33,504 nucleotides of DNA from Ignavibacteriales bacterium (GTDB lineage Bacteria > Bacteroidota > Ignavibacteria > UBA10030): the NCBI GenBank assembly GCA_016193365.1, contig JACPSI010000097.1:1-33504 (forward strand). The letters are read 5' to 3'. Positions within the stretch are counted from its first letter, which is position 1. Every line of letters begins with the position of its first letter. Under the pieces are notes generated by a model that did no database searches, was not told the DNA's origin, and worked only from the letters and a program-made list of their open reading frames with translations. A program made the translations under genes and the position numbers. Shown piece by piece: positions 23,803 to 30,752 of the stretch.

Positions 23803-24755
23803 GACGCGGGCCTTTCCTTCTTGTCAACCAGCTCCACGAAAACATCTTCGAGACTGGCACTGTTAATTTCAAAATGCTGAAGAGTGCGGTTTCGCTTCGC
23901 TGAGGTGAGCACCTTAAGGGCGTGTTGCTCGTCCCGCACAGTGACTTCGACGCTCGAGTCCCGCACGTCGACTTTCATCGGCCTTGAAGCGTGAATGTTC
24001 CGGAGAATCTCCTTCGTGACTTTCTTGAATTCAAGGTTCACATACAGGAGTTGCAGTCCCATGGATTTGACTTTGTCGATACTGCCGTGCGCAATGACTT
24101 TCCCGTGGTTGACGATAGCAAGCGAGTCGCAGAGTTGTTCGGCCTCGTCGAGCATGTGCGTTGTCAGCACAATGGTCCTGCCTTTTCGCGATTCCTCCTT
24201 GATCGCGTCGATCGTCGCACGTTTGTTGAACGTATCCATGCCCGTCGTGGCTTCATCCAGAAACACCATGGGCTTGTCGACCATGAACATTTTTGCGACC
24301 TGCACTCGCCGTTTCAACCCTCCGCTCAGGTCAATACCCTTGTGGTCGAGGAATTCCTTCAAGCCAAAAAGCTCCGAAACCCGGGCCGACCGTTGGTCGA
24401 TCTCTTTCGCGGTCAGTCCATGGAACCGCCCGAACGTTTGAAAATTGTTTCTGACGGACAGGTAGAGCTCGATGGCGTTTTCCTGGACGACAACACAAAT
24501 CTGCTTCCGAACGTCGAGCGGATTTGAAACGACGTCATAGCCCAGAACGGATGCCGTCCCACCCGTTGGCGGGATAAGGGTTGTCAGGATCTTGATGGTT
24601 GTTGATTTGCCGGCACCGTTTGGACCGAGTAAGCCAAAGATTTCCCCGCGCCGCACCTGGAACGAGACCCCGTCAACCGCACGGATGGTGCGGTTTTTCT
24701 GGCGAAATTCCTTGACGAGATTGTTGACCTCTATAGCGAATTGTTTTTGAATCAT
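23799..24755 (-). CDS. ABC transporter ATP-binding protein (DrrA-like)
   Basis: A 318-aa ATPase with all motifs: Walker A GPNGAGKS (residues 44-51), Q-loop VVQENA, signature LSGGLKRRVQVAK, Walker B PMVFLDEATTGMD and the switch His in VLTTHMLDEAEQ. The C-terminal extension (about 235-318, ending SASLEDVFVELVDKKER) is the DUF4162-type domain found in DrrA-like exporters. It should power the permease encoded at 23041. It is the first gene of a four-gene minus-strand operon with the permease, deacetylase and CsgG-like lipoprotein. I could not find a convincing promoter in the 60 bp upstream of the ATG. Confidence 0.95.
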   Translation of the reverse strand: MIQKQFAIEVNNLVKEFRQKNRTIRAVDGVSFQVRRGEIFGLLGPNGAGKSTTIKILTTLIPPTGGTASVLGYDVVSNPLDVRKQICVVVQENAIELYLSVRNNFQTFGRFHGLTAKEIDQRSARVSELFGLKEFLDHKGIDLSGGLKRRVQVAKMFMVDKPMVFLDEATTGMDTFNKRATIDAIKEESRKGRTIVLTTHMLDEAEQLCDSLAIVNHGKVIAHGSIDKVKSMGLQLLYVNLEFKKVTKEILRNIHASRPMKVDVRDSSVEVTVRDEQHALKVLTSAKRNRTLQHFEINSASLEDVFVELVDKKERPAS

Positions 24756-24780
24756 AAGGACGACAATCTACCAACATTTT

Positions 24781-24808
24781 TTGAATATTGCTTTTTCATG
24801 TCTATATT
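24781..24808 (+). promoter_or_regulatory. Sigma70-like promoter, probable leaderless transcript
   Basis: TTGAAT (24781-24786), 16 bp, TATATT (24803-24808). Only 6 nt separate the -10 box from the ATG at 24815 and no Shine-Dalgarno is present, so the mRNA should start at the start codon. Confidence 0.5.
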
Positions 24809-24814
24809 CGCACG

Positions 24815-25207
24815 ATGAGGCATGGACGGTTACAGGAAGCGTTTCGGGATTTCATCACAGGCCGCGGCGTAGAACGCACAAAACTCGAGTTGATTCACGG
24901 CGGCAAACCGGTCATCGATGAATTTATCGTTGAACTCCGACAACTGAGCTTTCACCCTTCAACCGTTGCCCGGACATTTGTCGAACCGGGCGAACGAGTC
25001 CCGGCATTTCACATCAAGGATTCAACAGCGTTTTTTGGCTGGATCTTCTGGGAAAAGTTTACAGAAAAGAAACTCCGGAAACTCTGGGGCTCCGTAGTGC
25101 GTAACCCGAAGGGCGATTGGCTGATTCAGATTCCTCCGAACAGCGCAATGACAGTCTATGTCAATACGGCCTTGAAAACAGAAATGGACATTGACCACCC
25201 CGTGTGA
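24815..25207 (+). CDS. Hypothetical protein, 130 aa
   Basis: A soluble 130-aa protein, basic at the N-terminus (MRHGRLQEAFRDFITGRGVE), with mixed strand/helix content; WGSVVRNPKGDWLIQIPP and MTVYVNTALKTEMDI look like beta strands. No signal peptide, membrane helix or known motif is seen and I do not recognise the family. The ATG at 24815 is preferred over an in-frame TTG at 24788, which lies inside the promoter. The gene diverges from the ABC operon and ends 50 bp before the alpha/beta hydrolase, so the two may be cotranscribed. Confidence 0.65.
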   Translation: MRHGRLQEAFRDFITGRGVERTKLELIHGGKPVIDEFIVELRQLSFHPSTVARTFVEPGERVPAFHIKDSTAFFGWIFWEKFTEKKLRKLWGSVVRNPKGDWLIQIPPNSAMTVYVNTALKTEMDIDHPV

Positions 25208-25257
25208 CGGAATGAAGCTGGCTTGCCCGATAAGTCCGTGCCGGCATAGTTGATTCT

Positions 25258-26082
25258 ATGCTCATCGATCTACTCCATCGTTTCGTTCAACAGCAGTATT
25301 CTCGCGCGGGAATATCGTCCAGGTTCCTTCATACGGCGGAGTCCACGATCCATTATTACGAAAACTCGGCGGATGCGTCCAGAACACTCGTTCTTCTTCA
25401 TGGCCTCGGTACTTCCTCCAGCACCTGGGTCAAGATCCTTCCCCATCTGGCAAAAACATTTCGTGTCATCGCCCTCGACCTTCCTGGATTTGGCTTTTCA
25501 ACCCTGAAAAACGGTAAGGATCACCTTCGTTTCTGCGAAGTCAGCGATGTTCTTGCCCGGATAATTCCCGAAATCACCAAAACGAGTTTCGCGATCCTCG
25601 GACATTCCCTCGGAGGGTGGCTTGCCGCGGATTTTGCCATTCGTTCCCCCGGGCTCGTCCACAAACTCGTCCTCATTAATCCTGCCGGAATCAATTATCC
25701 CGGAATTGAAGAACAACGAAGGTTGTTCGAGATAACAACGCTTCGTTCCCTCTACGCGCTTCTTGACCGACTGTGGTTGAAGTATCCCTGGTATTTCAAA
25801 CCCTTTGGCCCTGCCATCCGGTATGATTTGAAAAAAAGAAAAGTCGCGGAATTCGTACGGTCAATCCAAGAAAAAGATTTCCTGAACGGTCGGTTGTCGT
25901 CGCTTAAGAAACCGGCTCATCTCGTTTGGGGCAGGAATGATGGCGTCATTTCGCCGGAAACTGTTCAGATCATGCAGGAAAAAATGCCCGGCCTTACAAC
26001 GAACTTTATTGAACGATGCGGGCACGTTCCACAGTTGGAACGTCCTGGTGAATTGCGGAGAATTCTCGACGAAGTACTTTAA
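25258..26082 (+). CDS. Alpha/beta-fold hydrolase
   Basis: A 274-aa serine hydrolase of the alpha/beta family. It has the oxyanion motif LLHGLGTSSSTW, the strand VIALDLPGFGFST, the nucleophile elbow GHSLGG with the catalytic Ser, an acid in VWGRNDGVIS and the catalytic His in CGHVPQLERP. A lid region of about 50 residues (SLYALLDRLWLKYPWYFKPF) sits between strands 6 and 7. Layout is closest to the meta-cleavage-product hydrolase/lipase/esterase group, but the substrate is not readable. No signal peptide is present, so it is cytoplasmic. No good Shine-Dalgarno precedes the ATG. Confidence 0.9.
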   Translation: MLIDLLHRFVQQQYSRAGISSRFLHTAESTIHYYENSADASRTLVLLHGLGTSSSTWVKILPHLAKTFRVIALDLPGFGFSTLKNGKDHLRFCEVSDVLARIIPEITKTSFAILGHSLGGWLAADFAIRSPGLVHKLVLINPAGINYPGIEEQRRLFEITTLRSLYALLDRLWLKYPWYFKPFGPAIRYDLKKRKVAEFVRSIQEKDFLNGRLSSLKKPAHLVWGRNDGVISPETVQIMQEKMPGLTTNFIERCGHVPQLERPGELRRILDEVL

Positions 26083-26106
26083 TGAACCGAGGTGAAAAGG
26101 GGGAAG

Positions 26107-26256
26107 TTAATTAATGGGGATGACGATTTCGAAATCCAGTAGTTCCAAGAACCGAATGGCATACCATGCCTGAACTTCGATCTGTTCGTGGAGGATCTGC
26201 TCAATCTCTTCCAGCTCTTCTTTTCTAATCTGCTTGAAGACATATTTTTTTGCCAT
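26107..26256 (-). CDS. Small 49-aa protein with helical charged N-terminus
   Basis: A 49-codon gene starting at the ATG at 26254-26256, preceded by a near-perfect Shine-Dalgarno (AAAAGGAGG, 7 nt before the ATG). The product starts MAKKYVFKQIRKEELEEIEQ, continues with an amphipathic helix containing ILHEQIEVQAWYAIRFLELL and ends in DFEIVIPIN. Lysine- and glutamate-rich helix then hydrophobic helix; no known family. A longer 82-codon frame in another phase over the same bases lacks a ribosome site and looks like a shadow. The gene converges on the hydrolase (24 bp apart) and lies downstream of the terminator at 26325-26360. Confidence 0.7.
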   Translation of the reverse strand: MAKKYVFKQIRKEELEEIEQILHEQIEVQAWYAIRFLELLDFEIVIPIN

Positions 26257-26324
26257 GGCGAGCCTCCTTTTACATATATACAACCAAAGACCCGAAAGTG
26301 AGTGTATTTTGCGTCACGAGGCCG

Positions 26325-26360
26325 CAAAAAATAGCAAACCCCCGGTTTTTTCCCGGGGGT
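26325..26360 (-). terminator. Intrinsic terminator of the lipoprotein gene
   Basis: On the minus strand ACCCCCGG-GAAAAAA-CCGGGGGT (26338-26360) forms an 8-bp GC-rich stem followed by TTGCTATTTTTTG. It lies 31 bp after the stop of the 313-aa lipoprotein and separates it from the 49-aa gene. Confidence 0.85.
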
Positions 26361-26391
26361 CTGTCCGATTCTGATACACCAGGGATGTGCG

Positions 26392-27333
26392 TCAGTTCAC
26401 AATATAGGGAATCCCCCAGAGTTGCGATGAGAACGCAGCCGCATCGTCGAAGATGGAGCTTTTCGTCAGCGCACTCACAAAAACATGGTGTCTTCCGATA
26501 ACGACTCCCGTCCACGATTTTTCGTACACCCTCGTGTATGACGAGCCGTTCTGCGTTTGCGATACCATCGTCATACGCACGCTCAGAGGCCTGAACATCC
26601 CCGCACCCATCGCGAAATACGGACGGTGGAGCGACACAATATCCGTGTCCGGGTCCGCGCTCGTGACGGTCACCTGAACGGTGATGTTCTGCTGGAAGTT
26701 TGAAGGCAACTCAGGAACTTCCCTTCCTCCGAACTTTCCGAGCTTCAGCCAGTAGTTCAAGGGGTCGTCGATGGTCAACGTATCCGTTCCGACAATCGCC
26801 CGCACCTGATTAATCGCTACCAGAGATCCTTCTGTTCCGCCTTTCACCGCCGATACTTCGCGATGCAGCCAGCGCCGTCCGATAGAAAGTGGGTTTTTGT
26901 AGAACTTCACTTTTCTTGTCAGGACTTCTGTGAAAGGTTTGTTGATGGTAGTAAGAGTGGTGTCCGAGAGGTTATATTTCGCGCGAATAATGACCGTTCC
27001 GGAAATCGTTGTCGTGATCGTGGCCAGGACAGTTGTATCGTTTAACTGCTCAAACGCTACATTGCGCGAGACTTGCGTGATCCTTCTGCCAAATGCCCTT
27101 GGATAAATGGGCGTTTCCGTTTTGCCCAGAGTCATCCCCGCGCCGTCATCATTCAGAGAGTTTCCGTCACTCGTAAATAACGGGTCGTCTTCGATGCTTT
27201 TTGCAATTTCCTGCTTCTCGATTTCGGTCAGCCCTTCTTCCCCCAGACCATTCAAGGATTTTTGACACCCCGAAACGATCAACGCGAGCATAAGCAAAGC
27301 TGCGCCGAGTTTCAAAAGAAGACGTTTGTTCAT
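26392..27333 (-). CDS. Predicted lipoprotein, 313 aa, unknown function
   Basis: Signal and lipobox are clear: MNKRLLLKLGAALLMLALIV followed by SGC, so Cys23 would be lipidated. The next 60 residues are acidic and low in structure (EEGLTEIEKQEIAKSIEDDP, TSDGNSLNDDGAG). The remainder is beta-rich with many Thr, Val and Ile (NDTTVLATITTTISGTVIIR), like a beta-sandwich of the cell surface. I do not recognise a family. A strong Shine-Dalgarno (AAGGAGGG) precedes the ATG, and a good terminator follows, so it is a single-gene unit. Expected at the outer membrane or on the cell surface. Confidence 0.8.
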   Translation of the reverse strand: MNKRLLLKLGAALLMLALIVSGCQKSLNGLGEEGLTEIEKQEIAKSIEDDPLFTSDGNSLNDDGAGMTLGKTETPIYPRAFGRRITQVSRNVAFEQLNDTTVLATITTTISGTVIIRAKYNLSDTTLTTINKPFTEVLTRKVKFYKNPLSIGRRWLHREVSAVKGGTEGSLVAINQVRAIVGTDTLTIDDPLNYWLKLGKFGGREVPELPSNFQQNITVQVTVTSADPDTDIVSLHRPYFAMGAGMFRPLSVRMTMVSQTQNGSSYTRVYEKSWTGVVIGRHHVFVSALTKSSIFDDAAAFSSQLWGIPYIVN

Positions 27334-27480
27334 GACTTCCCTCCTTAGATATTCCTGTGAAAGAATGCTTTATCTTTGCAAACAATGTAACATTTGGACA
27401 ATCGTTTTTCTACGGGGTTTAACAGGAATTCCCCGAAACTCCGCGCATTATGTGAGCAACAACACGATTTTAAGGGTCTT

Positions 27481-27498
27481 TCTTAAATTCTTTTAAGA
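27481..27498. terminator. AT-rich hairpin downstream of the aminopeptidase gene
   Basis: TCTTAAA (27481-27487) and TTTAAGA (27492-27498) form a 7-bp perfect stem with a 4-nt loop, about 33 bp past the aminopeptidase stop on the minus strand. The stem is weak and A/T-rich, so termination is only possible. The rest of 27334-27530 holds the lipoprotein's 5' region; I see no gene there. Confidence 0.3.
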
Positions 27499-27530
27499 AA
27501 ACGCTTGTCATTTTCTGGACCAACTCATGT

Positions 27531-28985
27531 TTAACGGCTCTTGCCCGTGTCTGCCTGATACCGCTGCAATATCCCGTCTTCTTTCATCAGCTTTTCAATC
27601 TCCTCTATTTCCATTGGGATGAATTCCGATACCACTTCCTTTCCTTTCTGTGTGATAATGACGAGGTCTTCGAGCCGAATGTTGATATTCTCTTCGCGCA
27701 CGACGAGCGAGGGCTCGATGGTAAATACCATGCCGGGCTTGAGCGGTCCGGGGTCAAACCCGACGTCATGCGTGGCCATTCCCGTCCAATGCCCCATCGT
27801 TGTGGCCGGGTTTGCCGCGCTGTTTTTGTAATTCGACACAAACCGTTTCGCCGCTTCTTCGTAAAGAGGTTTTGAGAACTTTGTTTTAGCGAGAATTTTT
27901 TCCATTTCGGCACCAATTTCCCTCTTAATGGCCTGCGCTGTCACACCGGGGCGAATGGCGTTGAGGATCGCTTTGTAGCACGCAAGATAGAAAGCATAGA
28001 GCTCCCGCTGCGAAGGGGAGAACGTACCGTTCACCGGCCAGACCCTGGTCACGTCGCTCATGTAATACCCCACATCCGGCGCAAAATCAAACAATAACAT
28101 ATCGCCGTCTTTCATTATTCGTTTCCCCGCATTGTAGTGGCCGACGAGAGCATTCGGTCCGGATGCAATCAACGAGTAATACGCCTCGCCTTGTGCTCCG
28201 TTCCTGTAAAAAATGTATTTTGCCATTGCATCCAGTTCATATTCCATGATTCCCGGAGCCGTCGAGCGCATCCCTTCGATTAATGCCAGCCCACCGAGCC
28301 GCGTCGCTTTGCGGATCAGCTGAAGTTCTCGCTCACTCTTGATCATTCGTAAATTGTCCAGTATGGGGGAGAGGTCTTTGAGCTCAAACATCGGGAACCG
28401 TTCTTTCACGAGAAGAACAAACCGGCCCTCGCGCGAAGTGCGCCCGTCAAACGGGTCCGCGGCAATGTCGGCATTATAGCGCAAGGCGAGGTCCCTGCTC
28501 ATCGCAATCCCTTCGCCCGGTTGGAACGGCGTATAGATTGTCCTGATGTTTGTTGAACGTGCCGCGGCGGCAAGGTGCTCGGCCAAAAGATCGGTGGCGG
28601 CGACGTTTTCGATCCCTGTGAGTTTTTGAACAAGCTCGCCATCCTCCGCCGAAAGGAGTTTCCCCTCAGACCGTTCCCTTCTTTCGTTGCGGTGCGGCAG
28701 GTAAACCGTCGCTTGTTTCCGTGCCCCGTCGAGGAGAATATATGCATGAGGTACCTCGACGCCGCAGACATAGTAAAATTCGTTGTACTGACGGAACCTC
28801 GTGTAGCCCTGAGGACTCGGAGCACCCTGCAGCAGAGCCAGTGCATTCGGGTCGATTGACTCGAAGATGCGGGCGCGTCGTTGTGCGAATTCCTCCGGCG
28901 GAAAATCAGACGTGAACAGAGGAATGTCCTGCCCTGCGGCTAAACCGCTCAAAGCGACTAAAAAAGCTGCGACAAGAGACTTCAT
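27531..28985 (-). CDS. Secreted aminopeptidase P family metallopeptidase (M24B, Xaa-Pro aminopeptidase)
   Basis: A 484-aa dinuclear metallopeptidase that removes N-terminal residues before proline. Residues 1-19 are a signal peptide ending AAGQ, so the enzyme works in the periplasm or outside. The N-terminal creatinase-like domain (about 25-180) includes FYYVCGVEVPHAYILLDG. The catalytic pita-bread domain has all five metal ligands: Asp300 and Asp311 (LLFDFAPDVGYYMSDVTR), His406 (ATHDVGF), Glu424 (FTIEPSLVV) and Glu439 (RLEDLVI). MGHWTGMATHDVG is typical. Its ATG overlaps the stop of the DUF8156-like gene. It could finish peptides released by secreted proteases such as the subtilase at 5057. 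Confidence 0.94.
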   Translation of the reverse strand: MKSLVAAFLVALSGLAAGQDIPLFTSDFPPEEFAQRRARIFESIDPNALALLQGAPSPQGYTRFRQYNEFYYVCGVEVPHAYILLDGARKQATVYLPHRNERRERSEGKLLSAEDGELVQKLTGIENVAATDLLAEHLAAAARSTNIRTIYTPFQPGEGIAMSRDLALRYNADIAADPFDGRTSREGRFVLLVKERFPMFELKDLSPILDNLRMIKSERELQLIRKATRLGGLALIEGMRSTAPGIMEYELDAMAKYIFYRNGAQGEAYYSLIASGPNALVGHYNAGKRIMKDGDMLLFDFAPDVGYYMSDVTRVWPVNGTFSPSQRELYAFYLACYKAILNAIRPGVTAQAIKREIGAEMEKILAKTKFSKPLYEEAAKRFVSNYKNSAANPATTMGHWTGMATHDVGFDPGPLKPGMVFTIEPSLVVREENINIRLEDLVIITQKGKEVVSEFIPMEIEEIEKLMKEDGILQRYQADTGKSR

Positions 28986-29275
28986 GTTCGATCTCCTTCT
29001 GTAGTGGTTTGGGTGTGATGCTGTTGATCCAGCTCCTCGATGCGATTCTGCAGTTTCTTGATCAGTTTTCGTTGTTCGACAAAAATGGACATGACGATGC
29101 TTTCGAACGGAATCGTGCGCATCGCGTAAAAATTTTCTGCAAGGTGGAGTTTTGCCGCGCGAAAGATCTCGTCGAACAATTCCTGGTCCGTCTTTCGCAA
29201 CCCGCGCCGGAATTTCGACCAGCCGGCAAGCTCGGCATCAATGATGTTGGTAAATGTTGGTACGGTTCTTCCCAT
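28982..29275 (-). CDS. Small DUF8156-like protein
   Basis: A 97-aa protein, no signal peptide, predicted to be almost all helix. The layout TVPTFTNIIDAELAGWSKFR, then GLRKTDQELFDEIFRAAKLH and PFESIVMSIFVEQRKLIKKL fits a small family (DUF8156 as I recall it) known only as a conserved hypothetical. The C-terminus is a short coiled coil followed by a polar tail. SD CGGAG precedes the ATG. It overlaps the aminopeptidase start by 4 nt (ATGA), so the two are translated together. Function unknown. Confidence 0.65.
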   Translation of the reverse strand: MGRTVPTFTNIIDAELAGWSKFRRGLRKTDQELFDEIFRAAKLHLAENFYAMRTIPFESIVMSIFVEQRKLIKKLQNRIEELDQQHHTQTTTEGDRT

Positions 29276-29328
29276 GGATTACTCCGAGTTTTATGTTTCG
29301 TCTCGACCACCAGCTATTGATCGGCTGG

Positions 29329-29348
29329 CCCCTCCTGTCCAGGAGGGG
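29329..29348. repeat. CCCCTCCTG palindrome flanking the DUF559 gene (downstream)
   Basis: CCCCTCCTG (29329-29337), 2 nt, CAGGAGGGG (29340-29348), followed on the plus strand by AAAAAG. It is 17 bp past the DUF559 stop. Its sequence matches the palindrome at 29868-29889, so both ends of the DUF559 gene carry related repeats. Confidence 0.75.
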
Positions 29349-29364
29349 AAAAAGTTATATGTTG

Positions 29365-29724
29365 TTATTCAGTCAAAGCTTGTTCAATTGCCAGGAGCAC
29401 ACCGTCCAGGTTTCTTCGTATTTCATCATTTGTAAATCGCAAAAACCGTACTCCAAACTGCTCGACCCACTGTTGACGCTCCACATCTTTTCTTAACCCG
29501 TCATTTGTGAAATGACTGTCACCGTCTATTTCCACGGCGATCTTCTTCGACGGACAATAAAAGTCGATAACAAAACGACCGACACTGACTTGTCGGCGAA
29601 ATTTATATCCGCCCAGTTGTTTGCCTTTCAGCTTTGACCACAAGATGATCTCTGCTTCCGGCATCGATTTACGAAGAAACCGACGTTTATTTTTTTCTTT
29701 CGTTCTGTTAAAAACTCTTGCCAT
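29365..29724 (-). CDS. DUF559 (Vsr-like) endonuclease-fold protein
   Basis: A 119-aa protein with the DUF559 layout of PD-(D/E)XK nucleases: Glu25 in EAEIILWSKLKGKQLGGYKF, Asp54 in GRFVIDFYCPSKK, then Glu65-x-Asp67 in IAVEIDGDSHF, and RFLRFTNDEI near the end. These small proteins resemble the very short patch repair endonuclease, but no substrate is established. They are often found embedded in short palindromic repeats, as here: palindromes lie on both sides (29329-29348, 29752-29772, 29868-29889). No Shine-Dalgarno is visible before the ATG. I suspect the gene travels with the repeats. Confidence 0.88.
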   Translation of the reverse strand: MARVFNRTKEKNKRRFLRKSMPEAEIILWSKLKGKQLGGYKFRRQVSVGRFVIDFYCPSKKIAVEIDGDSHFTNDGLRKDVERQQWVEQFGVRFLRFTNDEIRRNLDGVLLAIEQALTE

Positions 29725-29751
29725 CTATAAGCATTTTTGCTTTTGCTTTTT

Positions 29752-29772
29752 CCTCCCCATTTAATGGGGAGG
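29752..29772. repeat. 21-bp palindrome CCTCCCCATT-T-AATGGGGAGG upstream of the DUF559 gene
   Basis: Perfect 10-bp inverted repeat around one T, 28 bp upstream of the DUF559 ATG. Adjacent bases are A/T-runs (GCTTTTGCTTTTT). It belongs to the CCTCC/GGAGG repeat set around this gene. The stretch 29725-29928 contains no credible gene; a 74-codon frame there only translates the repeats. Confidence 0.75.
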
Positions 29773-29867
29773 TGTCCTTATGCGCTGAAGTCAAGTGGAC
29801 GGAGGGGTCGCGTTTTTTTCTAACCTTCGTTGGTGTCACGACCACCCCAACTGTATCAAAACCAGCC

Positions 29868-29889
29868 CCCTCCTGTCTGTCCAGGAGGG
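29868..29889. repeat. CCCTCCTG palindrome at the outer end of the DUF559 unit
   Basis: CCCTCCTG (29868-29875), 6 nt, CAGGAGGG (29882-29889), followed by AAAAAAG on the plus strand. It shares arms with 29329-29348 in the same orientation. ACCACCCCAACTG at 29851-29863 beside it is the kind of CACCCC-containing flank usual in these repeat elements. Confidence 0.75.
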
Positions 29890-29928
29890 AAAAAAGACTG
29901 GCTATTTTTTTCGCTTCCGTTTTCCTTG

Positions 29929-30600
29929 TCAATGATCAGGGAGGGATTGCTTTACGGCTATTAATGTCGACAGAGGGATCGTTTTTAACTGTGCCTTTAC
30001 AGGAACAACCGATTCCTCCAGCATTCTTGGTTTTCCTTGCTCATTCAGCTCCAGCCGATACACGCTGTCCATACCCTGTTTGAGTGTTGCGAACAACTGA
30101 TTTCGTTCTTCCGGCAGCACATTGAGTTCCAGACACGCCAGAAGAAGCGAAATGCCTGAACGTTTCATCTGCTCGAACGACGCAAGCAATCGTGCAAGTA
30201 TCTGCCGCACCTCGCGCAGCGAGGCCTGTTCATCGTAAAACGTGTCCAGCAAACCGAAAATCATGGCCGTCGATGAATGAATGGACCTGAGAAACGACGG
30301 CAGTCGGCCTGCAATTGCCTGCTCCATCTGGTAGCACGTGAAGCCGCGCGAAACGAACGCATGCCGTAGAAAAAAGTTGGGGTCGAGATTACGTTCGCGG
30401 GCAAACCGCGTCAGCAGGTGCACGTCGAACCGGTTGCACCCGTCGACGACGGCTATGGAATTTCCCTCGCTGATAGCATGCGCCGCCAGCGTGAGCGAAA
30501 GTGGAAAAATCGATTTATCGCCGTACAGCAGGATTGTTTTGCCGGGCGGCGTGATGAAGGTATGTGCGAGGGATTGTGATGTGGTGAGGGCGGTGTCCAT
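29929..30600 (-). CDS. RecA-superfamily-like protein lacking a Walker A motif
   Basis: A 223-aa protein with the order of a RecA/RadA/KaiC ATPase core: a first strand and P-loop position (PPGKTILLYGDKSIFPLSL), a helix and strand EGNSIAVVDGCNRFDVHLLT, FVSRGFTCYQMEQ, a Walker-B-like strand TAMIFGLLDTFYDEQASL, and a last strand SGISLLLACLE. The Walker A GxxxxGK[ST] is not intact: the P-loop reads LYGDKSIFP, with no Gly-Lys-Thr in the right place, so ATP binding is doubtful. It may be a regulatory or structural paralogue of recombinases. ATG 30600 is chosen over TTG 30606. It lies between the DUF559 unit and the S24 repressor gene. Confidence 0.7.
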   Translation of the reverse strand: MDTALTTSQSLAHTFITPPGKTILLYGDKSIFPLSLTLAAHAISEGNSIAVVDGCNRFDVHLLTRFARERNLDPNFFLRHAFVSRGFTCYQMEQAIAGRLPSFLRSIHSSTAMIFGLLDTFYDEQASLREVRQILARLLASFEQMKRSGISLLLACLELNVLPEERNQLFATLKQGMDSVYRLELNEQGKPRMLEESVVPVKAQLKTIPLSTLIAVKQSLPDH

Positions 30601-30687
30601 GAACAAAAGGGGTGTTTATCTTCGTTGTACCTTGTTGAGTATTCATTATTCTAACGGCCAATCGGCACGCGCCACGTATCTGTAGGA

Positions 30688-30733
30688 CCCCTCCTGAATC
30701 CTACCCTTGGCAAAGAAATACCTTCAGCAGGGG
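30688..30733. repeat. CCCCTCCTGAA inverted repeat after the S24 repressor gene
   Basis: CCCCTCCTGAA (30688-30698) and TTCAGCAGGGG (30723-30733) pair with one mismatch around a 24-nt loop. The arms resemble those of the repeats at 29329 and 29868, so this is another degenerate copy. It lies 20 bp beyond the repressor stop codon on the minus strand. No T-tract. Confidence 0.55.
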
Positions 30734-30752
30734 AGGAAATAATAGAGTGGCG

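Noticed and set aside
25210-25270. Partial match to the 66-bp element at 20757-20822 (GGCTTGCCCGA and TGATTCTATGCTC)
   Set aside because: A 13-bp exact match is expected by chance in a window of this size, and the second block overlaps the start of the hydrolase gene; not strong enough to call a repeat copy.
29708-29932. 74-codon minus-strand frame between the RecA-like and DUF559 genes
   Set aside because: It only translates the palindromic repeat region (DRQEGAGFDTVGVV-type peptide), with no ribosome site of its own.
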